This document shows positions 24,901 through 47,900 of a DNA stretch of 64,000 nucleotides, piece after piece; position 1 is the first letter of the stretch, and each line of letters begins with the position of its first letter. The notes beneath the pieces were generated by a model. The model saw nothing but the letters and a program-made list of their open reading frames with translations, ran no database searches and was not told the origin of the DNA. The DNA lies in assembly GCA_963969365.1 (NCBI GenBank), contig OZ017758.1, positions 2,418,001 to 2,482,000 of the forward strand. The letters run 5' to 3'. Made by a program: the position numbers and the translations under genes. The stretch is from Asterochloris sp. CNOR1 (Eukaryota; Chlorophyta; Trebouxiophyceae; Trebouxiales; Trebouxiaceae).

Positions 24901-25100
24901 CACCTGATTGGGTTGCCAACATGAGGCTTGCCATGGATCCAGGGACGCCACGCATAGAGCCAAGAGACCTACCTGACAAGTGAGGTCCTTGACGTAGCAG
25001 GGTGAGTAGCCACAAGGCCTGAAAGTAGGTCTTGACAGGTTCCTTCTCGCAGGCACCTTCACGCCGCTGCACAGGGAGACCTGCAGGCGCTGCAAGCGGC
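21999..25100 (-). CDS. Unrecognised multi-exon gene
   Basis: A series of coding-like stretches on the minus strand, separated by plausible GT-AG sites, points to one large gene ending at 21999. Going downstream they include: about 25067-24995 (EPVKTYFQALWLLTLLRQG), about 24860-24700 (LLRRREWLKVLPVALSS, then VTASFIASLHVWEKVAQA), about 24300-24190 (CELAVVLLVRMPVTPAQARK), about 24180-24065 (LLSMVGDYREGWPDLEEED), about 23820-23640, about 23600-23510 (FDSMLVVEVQLQPFAKAHP), about 23490-23300 (FFDFKLHPETVASSS, SAIQQLQSTLQGSS), about 23240-22890 (FARGLPQFAAMSNAGLAWAP then an Ala/Pro-rich run), about 22600-22440 and 22271-21999 (FDIRAGPGPQAAVMYALQLA). The helical, Leu-rich character suggests a HEAT-like scaffold, but I cannot name the family. 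Exon edges are approximate and some joins may be wrong. The 5' end is not defined. Confidence 0.5.
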
Positions 25101-25640
25101 CTGGCAGCAAGCTGGTCGCTCCTGGCCGTGCGTGGGGGAAAGGTGCATGGTCCCTGACCTCGGGAGACCAGTCATGGGCAGAAAAGTTGTGTGTTGCAGC
25201 AGCTGCTGGAGGCCACCTAGCGTTGCTGCAATGGCTCCGCCAGGATGGCTGCTTATGAGATCAGGGCACGTGCTCATGCGCAGCCAGAGCGGGCCACCTT
25301 GCAGTCCTGCAGTGGGCGTGACAGAATGGCTGCAGTTGGGATGAGCACACCTGTGCCGAGGCAGCTACAGGGAGGCCACCTGGATGTGCTGCAGTGGGCG
25401 CGACAGAATGGCTGCAGTTGGAGTGCGGCCACCTGCCGTTGCGCAGCCGCAGGGAGCCACCTGGCACTCCTGCAGTGTACGCGACAGAATGGCTGCAGTT
25501 GGAACGAGGCCACCTGCGCCAGCGCTGCTGAAAGGGGCCGACTGGCAGTGCTACAGTGGGCGCGCGAGAACAACTGCCCCTGGTCTGGTTTCACAACTTT
25601 GTGGGCAGCTATACGAAACCGCCTTGGTATCTTGAGGTGG
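25055..25640 (+). pseudogene. Decayed ankyrin-repeat gene
   Basis: Four to five ankyrin units of the type GGHLALLQWLRQDGC, GGHLDVLQWARQNGCSW and ERGRLAVLQWARENNCPW follow each other at 33-residue spacing. This algal and protist type of ankyrin array often sits in F-box or stand-alone ankyrin proteins. The frame is interrupted by two in-frame TGA codons (about 25254 and 25319) and a shift near 25375, so no intact product is encoded unless splicing removes those parts. No start codon or flanking exons were found. It lies head to head with the unrecognised minus-strand gene. Confidence 0.65.
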
Positions 25641-25870
25641 GCACGGCAGCAGCAACCCTCCTGTCCATCGGGAGCCTTGATGAGCTTGATGATGACAATG
25701 AACTTTGGCTGAGTGGTGCCAAGCCCAGCACCCTGCTGTGGCTTGCGCAACATGGAAGAAGCCCATGCCATTGCCTGCACCTGTGCCGACAGGCTGACGC
25801 ATGCCTACATGGCCCTGAGAGCCTTGCTGCCTGATGAAGTTTTGCTTTACATACTGACACTATCTATGGA

Positions 25871-26086
25871 GTGAAAGCAATGTCAAGTCACCAAGCTACA
25901 CACTTAGCTTATGTTGTCAAGCATGACCCAAATGGGCAAATCTACATGATCAGCAACATGGCACACAGGCACCTGTTTGTTCAGCTGAATCACTATGCAT
26001 ACAATGTTAGGGTGTTCACATATGGCCTCTTCTCGTTCCTTAAGCTGCAGCCTATTGACCTGTATTATAGGGGTGCACTTTTGTAA
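25871..26086 (+). other. Open frame of unusual composition
   Basis: A 71-codon frame rich in His, Tyr, Asn and Met (HLAYVVKHDPNGQIYMISNM) with clearly lower G+C than its surroundings. No family is recognised and no splice context is evident. It may be foreign or chance. It is recorded because its base composition differs from the adjacent ankyrin relic. Confidence 0.2.
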
Positions 26087-26202
26087 GACGGGGCATTGAC
26101 CTTACTACTGAAGCTGCCAGGAAGGATGCTGCAGCCTCTGCAGCTGTGTCTATCCCCTGATGAGCTGCCCAGACGGCACTGCACGGGGAGGCTGCTGAGT
26201 TC

Positions 26203-26491
26203 CTTGTCCAAGGAGTTACTTGTGCCTTGCAGGACGCCCATGATACTCAGCCAATCAAGCTCCTTCTTGAAGGGCCCTATGGCTCACCAGCGGTGGACAT
26301 CTCTGGTGACTCCTACCAGATCCCTGCTAATCTCTGGGGGCATGGCAATATGCCTGTGCAATCAGTGGTGAACAGTCTGGTAGGAGTCACGAAAGCTGTC
26401 CACCGCTGGTGAGCCATGAGGCCCTTTGAACAGAAACTTGATCGGCTGAGCATCAGGGGACCTGCAAAGCACAAGTAACTCCTTGGACAGG
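26203..26491. repeat. Inverted duplication of a reductase exon (hairpin)
   Basis: Left arm 26203-26320 and right arm 26376-26491 are reverse complements over about 117 bp, with roughly 85% identity by eye and a 55-bp loop. The arms share segments such as CCAAGGAGTTACTTGTG, GGCTCACCAGCGGTGGACA and GTGACTCCTACCAGA. Read on the plus strand the left arm encodes QPIKLLLEGPYGSPAVD. The right arm on the minus strand encodes QPIKFLFKGPHGSPAVD. This phrase matches the NAD-binding half of ferric reductase/NADPH oxidase proteins. No other part of such a gene is present. Each copy is preceded by GCAGG or GCAGGT at an exon-like edge. Confidence 0.85.
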
Positions 26492-26817
26492 CAGCACCTC
26501 ACCTTCCCAGTTTCTGCCCGTCGCTCCCGGCAGAGACACCTGTGAATTTGGCGCCGGTAGGCCAGCAGCCAATTGCCATTATGCTGACACACAACTCCTC
26601 AACAGCTGGCTGATCTCCTCAGGTGGAGGACCTGCAAATGCATCGTGGTGCAAGCTTCAGCGGTGACGAGGCTGGCAAACTTGGACATGAGACTCCCTGC
26701 AGAGTCATGCCTCCACCGGGCTCTGGAGCCAGGGGCCACACAGCTTCCAGCATTTCAGACTGCAAGGGGTGGGGGTCAGATGCGCAGGTCAGATCTTCAG
26801 GCTGGCGCAGCTCGCCT

Positions 26818-27145
26818 CTGGCACAGCAGCAGCCTGGGCTTGACACCCCTTGCATGCAGTCAAGCCACTCGCAGACCCTGGCCAAGGAGAGAGCGCCAAC
26901 ACGCAACCATGATGTCTCTCTCTTGTCTCATAAGTAAGCCTCCGCCTTACAGGTGGTTCAGGCTGCACAGGCCAGCAAGCTGGCCTGGTGGAGGGCCTTG
27001 AATCGTGGGATTGCAGTGTCAGTGCATCATTTCATCAAATGTTGTGTTCAAATTGCAGTCATCATTGTGATCACCTGCTGGCGAGGGAGTGGTACTCATA
27101 AACAAAAGCCATATGACCTGATAAGTGGGCCAAAGCTGGGGCAAG
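26818..27145 (+). pseudogene. Decayed duplicate of the DRP5B 3' end
   Basis: This segment parallels 21640-22005. It has the penultimate-exon phrase CTGGCACAGCAGCAG, TGACACCCCTTGCATGCAGT and CAAGCCACTCGCAG. It then has the last-exon phrase GGCCAGCAAGCTGGCC with GGTGGAGGGCCTTGA. Beyond that lies the matching untranslated region (TCATCATTGTG, TGCTGGCGAGGGAGTG, AAGTGGGCCAAAGCT). The equivalent reading frame is broken. The copy lies about 5 kb from the original, in the same orientation, and includes sequence past the DRP5B stop. It is therefore a DNA-level segmental duplication, not a spliced retrocopy, because an intron-like spacer is kept. Confidence 0.85.
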
Positions 27146-27215
27146 CTGCATGACTTGGTTCATGTGGCAGCATTGTGTGTTACAAAATCTGGAGTGAGTG
27201 TCATGCTTAAGAAGA

Positions 27216-29697
27216 TCAGTTTCTGGCTGGGCGCCAGCCGGCTCCCAAAGCCTCTTGGTCTGAGCAGAACCAGCGCTCGCCCTTGTTCGTTTCAATCAGA
27301 GTGCTCTCATATGCGGCGCCTCCAGGTCTGTGGTAGACTGCACAAATGGGCAATGACCATTCGGTATCCTGTGGTTTTGCATGGCAGGTACATGGCCGTG
27401 TCACGCGTGGGACAAGCAGTCAAGCACGCTGGCTCAGCCAAACACCATGCTGCAGTACAGATGGCAGTGTGGCAAGGAAGCACTCTGCCCGGCCCTGAGA
27501 AGGGGCACCAGATAGTGCACCGCACTGATTGTGGACAGCTTACTCACCTTTCTCCCCTGATTGGCTAATGTTGCCCTTGATGGCACACCCTGGGTTGGGC
27601 GGATGGGTTCCCCCTCTGCTGGCCCCAGGCAGGCTGGCCTGCAGTTGGAGAGGCTGCTGTGCCACTGCTGGGCCCCCTGCCCGCTGCTGCTTGCGCCAGT
27701 CAGCTGGCATTTGGAAGTCCCCCTGCCACACTCCCTTGCGCGCCTGGTGGGCCTGCTCCTCCAGGGAAACGTACTGCTTGCTGTACTGCCTGCATGATGA
27801 AACTCACAGAATGCTGGGAGGGCTGCCCAATGCAGTGATTCTCACTGAGGCATCAGCAAAGATGGGCTCAGCTTGCTCTTGTGCAGTTGGCTTGCACTGC
27901 CCACATGGCAGCTGCAGAGCAGCAGCAGTCTGCCACTGTTGAGGCTTCACAGCACATCCCCAACAGCACCAGCCGCCTGCCGCAGCATAGATACCACATG
28001 CCAAAGTGGTCAAAGCAGCACTGCATCCATGAGCCCCTTCAACATCACCGCCATGGCTGCTCCTGGATCCTGTGTCCTGAGCTGCTCAGGCTCTGCTGTA
28101 AGCCACAGCGCTGCCTCAGCACAAGCCCAGCGACAGCAATCTCCTGGAAACTGCTGGCCTGAGCACACTAAACCTGCAGACGCAAGTCCCACACCCACCT
28201 GCAAGCGCACCAAACAATCCACAGAACAGCAGAGGGAATGATAAGCACTGCCTGCCTTGGGAAACCCTAGAGAGCAGCCCTGCCCTGCTGCAGGAGTCGC
28301 ACAACCTGCAAGTGCTCAAAGGTTTTGCGACTCCAGCCATTGCCACCAAAGAAAAAGGCGATAGCGTGGCCATTGGACGTCATACAACCCATCATGTCTG
28401 CAGGGGCCTGTGGCGTCTGAACAAGCTCAAACAGGCATTCACTCCCTTACACCACCCTAACCCTCCCACCTGAGGGCCACAGCGCAGCGACTGGACTCAA
28501 CGGGCGTCGTAAGCAGTCCACAGGCACATCTCCGGCATGATGCCAACTTTTCGAGTCGGAGGCACTGTGTCTGCCCAAGCCTCACCTGTAGGCCACAGCA
28601 TAGCCGTTTGACACCATGTAGTCCCCGATGTCCTCAGGCCCCTGCGGCGTCAGCACGCTGCAGGAGGACACGCTGCGCTGGTATTGGTCCTTGTTGCGCA
28701 CCTCGCACCGCACGGGGCGCTCTGCAATCCTGGCTCTGAGGGCCTCGGTTGACTGAGCACCTGCAGGAGTGGCGGGTTCTCACTCGTTTTTCTAATTTTG
28801 GGGGCCAGGCAGGGACACAGCCTGAGCGAGAGGCCGACATAAAGGACAGCTGCCCTGGAGGAGCCCGTGTTTGAGCGGTGCCAGAAGGTACTGCATGCAG
28901 GTACTACGACTGCTGCAGAGCAGACCAATTAATTTAGAGACCCTCATGGGCTCTTGTGGGGGCCTTCATCGCAGTCTCATCAGAAGACAGCCTGGGGGAA
29001 GCTGTGAGCCCTCCAGCAGACGCACACCCATGCGCCATGTGCTGCAACCCCAGCCCTGCACACTGCTGTAGGGTTGCCGGCAACAGAGTGCTCTCACCGC
29101 AGGGATATTCCCGCTGCCTCCCATCCCTGCACATCTGCTTCTTCTCAGGAGCATCAAAGCCGAACAGGCGCACCTTCCTGTCAGCCACCTGCACAGGCCG
29201 CCAGAGCCCTCAGCACTGCCGGTGCCTTTAGCAGATTGAACAATCGACCGCACGCAAGCACTGCTGCAGTCAAAGCCACTGCTCACCGTTATTGTGTCCC
29301 CGTCAGATACTGAGGCTGGGCCCTGCAGGATCTCCCCTGCCTCAGCTGGCATGCGCAGGGCGGACAGAGACAGCAGGGCCGTCAAGCCAGCCCCCAGTGC
29401 ATGCTGGGCTGCCTGCCTGTAGAGTCCCTGCACATGAGGCCTCCATTTAGCATTGCCTGGAGGCTGTGAGAAGTGGACAGCCTGACTGTCTGCACACCTG
29501 TCCAGGCGCAGGCCCTCTTGCTGCACGTGTGGATTGTGCAGGCAGGCGACTCTGCCTGACGGAGCAGCATGTTTGCTGCATGCTGATCTGATTTTACAGG
29601 GTGCCACTTGCTTTCTGAGCTCATCGCCTCGCAATGCTAGAGCAAGGCAATGGAGGTTAGGTGTGGTAACTTGCCAGCTATACCCTATAAGATGCAT
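27216..29697 (-). CDS. Staphylococcal-nuclease-like (SNase) protein
   Basis: A calcium-dependent nuclease-fold protein of the thermonuclease family. Minus-strand exons 29697-29287, 29188-29098, 28760-28586, 27789-27548 and 27337-27216 total 1,041 nt in frame (346 residues). The SNase domain runs from GPASVSDGDTITV through KVRLFGFDAPEKKQMC and RPVRCEVRNKDQYQRSV to DYMVSNGYAVAYRQYSKQYV and KGVWQGDFQMPADWRK. The catalytic Asp, Arg and Glu positions seem conserved in type, though I did not align them formally. The C-terminal extension CAIKGNISQSGEKVYHRPGG with KGERWFCSDQEALGAGW is the excalibur-like tail seen in many bacterial and algal members. About 130 residues precede the domain and include an Ala/Leu-rich segment (ALGAGLTALLSLSAL), a possible membrane anchor or targeting region. 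The chosen ATG is the first in the frame, and an upstream exon cannot be excluded. Confidence 0.88.
28330..28612 (-). repeat. Copies of SNase exon 3 donor edge
   Basis: The true end of exon 3 (GYAVAYR and GTGAGG donor at 28585) has two decayed copies further into intron 3. One, near 28500-28470, has GCTGTGGCCCTCAGGTGGGA. The other, near 28410-28350, has a peptide-level likeness (MTSNGHAIAF against MVSNGYAVAY). Spacing is about 110 bp. Confidence 0.65.
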
Positions 29698-42957
<13,260 letters not shown>

Positions 42958-44031
42958 TTGCACACTTTAGAAGACAATACATATGCTGCTGGTGCTCTAT
43001 TCGCCCTCAGCCCTGAGCACCAGCAGCCTGGGGCACTAGGTGTAGACACCAATAAATCTGGCTGCAGCAGCTGATGGCCCCTGATGGTTCCAACATGTGC
43101 AATCTCCTTGGGCAACCAACCACCAACTTGACATGAAAGTGGCAGTTAAAGTGTGACATGCAGAAATTGCAGCAGAGACTCTTTGGACAAACAGGCCTCG
43201 AGATAGCAAGATGGCTTTGAAGAGTCTGGGGTCCATCATGAGTGATCGTGGGACTGACAATTGTAAACAGTCTTAAGGTGGAAGCCCCACTGATTGCTGC
43301 TGCAGCGATGCGGCACGCGCATACTTAGCAGCTGAAGTGATGGTCAGCAGAAAGGTCTGGCAAAGGCAACATTAGCTGCTAGACCAGTGGTATGGTCATC
43401 AAGCTGGAGTCAATGCAAAGATGTGCTGATCATCCTCTGTAACTGTTACTGAGTTGCAAAGGCGGCATGTTCTCCCATGGCTAGCTTCTGAGATGTAGCA
43501 GCCCGGTCTCAGCTGTTAGCTTGTGGCTGCTGCAGAAGCTTGAGGCCGCGGAACTGCGCAGTCTCTGGCCTCTGCCTCGCTAAACGTAAAGGATGTGCAG
43601 TCTCTGCTGTGAAGGAGCCACGCATCTGCCTGTATGCGGCCGCTTTGCTGCTGTCTGAGTCTCTTGCAGCCCTCATGTCGCTCTGCGCTGAGGGCGCTGC
43701 CTGAGCTGCCGCAGGCCGGCAGACAGCAGATCTAGCAACAGGATGCGGGGGCCAAGGAAGAGTTGCAGAGGGTGTGTCTTCAACACCGCTCAGAACACTG
43801 TACTTGGTTGTTGTGCGGCAGGACCGCAGATGCGCTGCCTGGAGTCAGTCACTTGACATCACCAATGCAAAGCAAGCCAGCATTTTTCAAACTCAGCCAG
43901 GACAGTCAGGTGGGGTGCATGGTCACTGCAAAGACATAACCCTCCAGTCCTGTCAAAGGCCCCATGGGGAAGTGTCAGGTGAATTCATGGTTTCAGCAAG
44001 TGTTTCACCCAGATGATGTTGTTTCAGCAGC
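42958..44031. other. HSP90 3' region and intergenic
   Basis: Contains the HSP90 3' untranslated region with TGTAA at 43262-43266, a good candidate polyadenylation motif 305 bp after the stop. Beyond it, to 44031, I see no gene, RNA or repeat I can support. Confidence 0.5.
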
Positions 44032-44748
44032 TCAGGACCTCCTCATGGCTCCTGCCAGCTGACCACGCAGGGCCTTGGGCAGGTTGCATGCCTGCAGGTT
44101 GCATGCCTGCACAAACGTGGGGCATAGCTGTGCCATGTCTTGCGACGTTTGTATGTCAGACGTAGGGCGTGCCTGTCCCTGCTTCTTGTGACGCCCCACC
44201 CTGTACATATTGCAAGGCTCAATGCAGCAATAGGCACAATGACTTAGGAACGCTCGGCATACTTCCATTGACTCCAGGGACCCTTGCATAGTGGGAGTCT
44301 TGCCCCACCAGCTTTGATGATCAGCATCTGGGCTGTCGCCTTCCAGATTGGAGGATTGCTGCGCTGCACTTGTGAGCCTTCGACGCGTGCTTCTGGACCT
44401 AGCATTGCTTGCAGCTGGTAGCTGCTGCAATGTTCCGCCAAGGACGTTGAAATCTGGCCACGCGCCTGTGACAACAAAGAACTTCATCTGACTAGGTCAC
44501 AACTCACCTTGAATGCAGCCGGATCTACCACAGACATTCTGAGGCGAGCGGTGAAGACCCGTCTCAGCCGCATTGATATCCCCTTTCTTCGAGGCATAGG
44601 TGAGCATTCTGCAGGCTGCACAAGATCTATACCCCACAGATCGTGGTCCCAGCGGCTTCAGGACAAATACCTGCTTGCCAGCCCTATTGTGTGCTGAATC
44701 CGATGAGCCATCAGGCTCCAAAGGGCACAAAATAGATATAAGCAGCAC
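44032..44748 (-). CDS. Hypothetical two-exon protein
   Basis: Two minus-strand open stretches, 44748-44508 and 44465-44032, join cleanly across a 42-bp GT-AG interval. The join gives GCIQGAWPDFNVLGGTLQQL in frame and about 224 residues in all. The product has several Cys (YRSCAACRML, HCAYCCIEPCNMYRVGRHKK) and a Ser/Arg-rich middle. I recognise no family. The intron would be unusually short for this genome. A pentadecamer, GCATGCCTGCAGGTT, repeats near 44090-44110. The gene could be spurious. Confidence 0.35.
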
Positions 44749-44969
44749 TCTACTGTGTTAAGTGCCTGAGCCTTGTTCAGCAGCTGCCTGTGATGAGCAG
44801 GAGCCCGGCTGGTCTGCGTGCAGGGTTATTGGCAAGCTGGGGTTGCTGGCAAACATACTGCCTGCCTCTCTGCACCCTGATAGGTGCTAGCGGGTCTGCC
44901 AGGCTGCTTATTGCCATGCCCTGCTTGCAAAGTCCGAGCTTTGATTGAATGCAGGTTGGCGCTGCCAAC

Positions 44970-47900
44970 ATGTGGGTGGAATCGCAGGTGAGCCCTGCCG
45001 TGGACACTCATACCGTGTTGCTGGCCCCCGCATGCCGTTTCTGGCAACTCAGGTCTCAAAGGTCACATCCCGCTTACCTGCTCCATGCTGCCTGCAGAAG
45101 AATGGAGGTGTTGGGTTCATGGTGGCAGCCCTGCTGCTGCTGGGTGAGTCAACCGTGCCATGATGGCTTGAAGGCTGCAGTGCAGCACTGATGGCTTGTG
45201 CTGCTCCTCCTTGGCCAGCACTGGTCATGCTGGTCGCTGTATCATCACCATGTACTGCTGCTTGTAGGCACCTGGCCAGCATTGCTGAATCTGTGCGAGC
45301 GCAAGGGCCGCCACCCGGCCCACACCTTTCTGGACGTGAGTCGCTCGTCTGCTTACTTGACAATCAGCTGTAAGGGTTGCCAAACGGCCCGCAACCTCTT
45401 TGGGACGTGAGTTGCTGCTGTTCTGCTTGATATTTATTCAGCTCCAGCCACACATCTCTGATGGGGGTATTGCTCTTCTGCTGAGTTCCAGAGTTCTTTC
45501 ATGCAGCCAGCTGGTGGAATGTTGCGTGCTGCACAAGACCTGTTCTCTCTGTTGAGTCAGCCATATGTTGCTTCACCCAGCTTAAGCACACCTCAACAAC
45601 CCCTGGCGGCTGACCACTTTGGCTGATGCTGCTGCTGCCGAGCGGGCTGCACTCCCTGTGCTGCGCAAGCATCCCAGTGCTCATGTACTGCAGGATTCAC
45701 TGGTTGCTGCTCCTTCCAAGAAGGCTTGCTCTCTGCTGCCCTTGCTTCCCAAGCATGCCTGTGTCTTCTCCTGTGCTGCAGTACAGCTTCACGAACTACC
45801 TGATAGCCATCATTGTGGCCCTGACGCTGGGCCAGATAGGCAGCTCTACCCCAGAGACCCCCAACTTCACCACCCAAGTCCACCAGGTGAGGGAAGATGA
45901 GGGGTTTGTGCTGCTTGCTGATGAGTAAATGCTTGCCTGGAGTCTTGGGCATACTGTTTGCTGGCAAAGCCGTTCTCCTCAGACCGACAGGAGTGCCGTA
46001 TGCATCCCCACTGCAGCCACAATCCAAGGGCTTGCCAGGGTTCAGCAAGTCATGTGACTTTGATACAATTATATGTGCTGGGCAGCCTGCTAGGTCTCAG
46101 GTCCACCATCTCCCTGTCAGAACTGCCCTCAAGTCAGGCTTGTGATCAAAAAGATGCAAGTTCAAGTCTCGCCCCGCCTCTTCTTGGGAGACTCCAGGGG
46201 CTCTTTCGAATGTCATTGACAGGAGGGCTGTCATGCAAAATGCACACCCTCTGCAGCAATGTGAAAGTACTTGCCAGGGTTCCAAACGTCATGCTGGGCT
46301 GCCCACCTGACTACAAGCTGCGCATCTGCTGTGTCAGTGCTGGCCCACCAGGTCTGCAGCAATGTTATCAGCATGCCCCTCACAGCCACACACAGCGTCC
46401 TGTTCCAACATGCTGCCAGACCATGCAGCTTTGGGCACCTGGCATCTGCTGAAACAGACAATCCAAGTTCAGCGGCCAGCAGCACTGGTTCCATGCTTTT
46501 TGGCTTTGCACCATACTCTGCGCTGCAGACACTTGGGCATGCTGTGGGCTTTGCCAACAGAGGAGGCGTCCTGGCAGCTGCTTTGACTCCGTGCATCTCA
46601 CTTGTACCTTATGTGGCGTTGCAGAACAATGGGCCCTCTGTGGGGTTTGCAATTGGAGGAGGCATCCTGCTGATGGCAGGCAACCTGTCGGTGCAGTATG
46701 CCCTTGCCTTTGTGGGTCTGGCGGTGGCTGAAACAACCACATCATCAATGACCGTGGTTGGCGGGTGAGCAGTTGCGCATCTGAGGGCAGCTGCCAGGGC
46801 ATCAGCCTGGCAACCAGAATCACCAACGATACTTCCTTGTTGCAGGACGACCATCAACTGGTTTCTGGATGGTCGCATCAACAATCCTGCAATTCTTTTC
46901 CCAGGTAAAGGTGTCTGGTGGCAGTGAGCATGCTGTCGTCAAAATTCATTGCGTTTTCACCCGGTCAACATCAGAGGACTGCAATGCCTGCTGGTGGCAA
47001 GTGTACCCGCTCCCCTGTGATGCCCTCACCTCAACTCATGCTGCACACAGGTGTGGGCTGCTTTCTTTTGGCAGTCTTCCTGGGGGCTGGCCTCCACATC
47101 AGCAATACGAGGGACAATGAGAGAAAGCTGGGCCTGGCTCGCACCAGCAACCCCATTGGAGAGTGAGTGTTGTTCGCTGACTAAGTTGCAAGGGTTCTGC
47201 ATTCAGTGCTGCTGCACGAGCTGCCAAGGTTGCCACGCCTCCGCTCTGTGCAATGAAGCAGCAAACACGAAATGAATGTATTGGGTGTGTAGTAGGGTTC
47301 GTCCTGGCTTTAAGCGCTGCCCGTGATCATGTCTGCATCCTTCACACATACGGCAGTTGCCATCGCTGCCTGCTTTGATGTGTCTGTCACTGCAGCCAAA
47401 AGGTATGCCTCTCCTGCTGCAGCTCTATCAGGCACCGCCAGGAGACTGGAGCCACGCTGACACCTCCTATGGGCTTTGAGTTGCCCGCCAAACCAGGTGA
47501 GGGGGTAGGATATTCCGTTGCGCAGACAGCTTATCAGTAATGCTGTTCCACAGTCAGGCTGTGCCCTGCCTCTGCTTCTTCATCTCTGCGTACGCCAGAA
47601 GGCTGGAGGCACGCTGACACCCCCTGTCGGCTTTGAGCTGCCTGCCAAACCAGGTGGGCGGGCCAAATCTGCATATTCTGTGTGCAGCAGCACAAGGGGC
47701 AAAACTGTCATATCCTGACGACAGAGGCCTGTCCTGGAACTGATGCTCAAAACTGCTTCAAGCGCAGTATGAGAAGGTGTTGTGGGATTCAGAGAGGCAG
47801 CAGGGACTGCTGTGCTTGTTGCCTGCTCAGAGTGAGCACATCTGATGTTTGTCTGACACCTTTCACCTTGGCAGTCAAGCTGTCAACATTCCTGAAATCG

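Noticed and set aside
26200-26490. Functional ferric reductase gene
   Set aside because: Only one exon-sized piece exists, in two opposite copies. No FAD-binding or transmembrane part is nearby on either strand.
43774-44016. 80-codon plus-strand frame between HSP90 and the permease
   Set aside because: No family resemblance, no splice partners and ordinary length for chance at this base composition.
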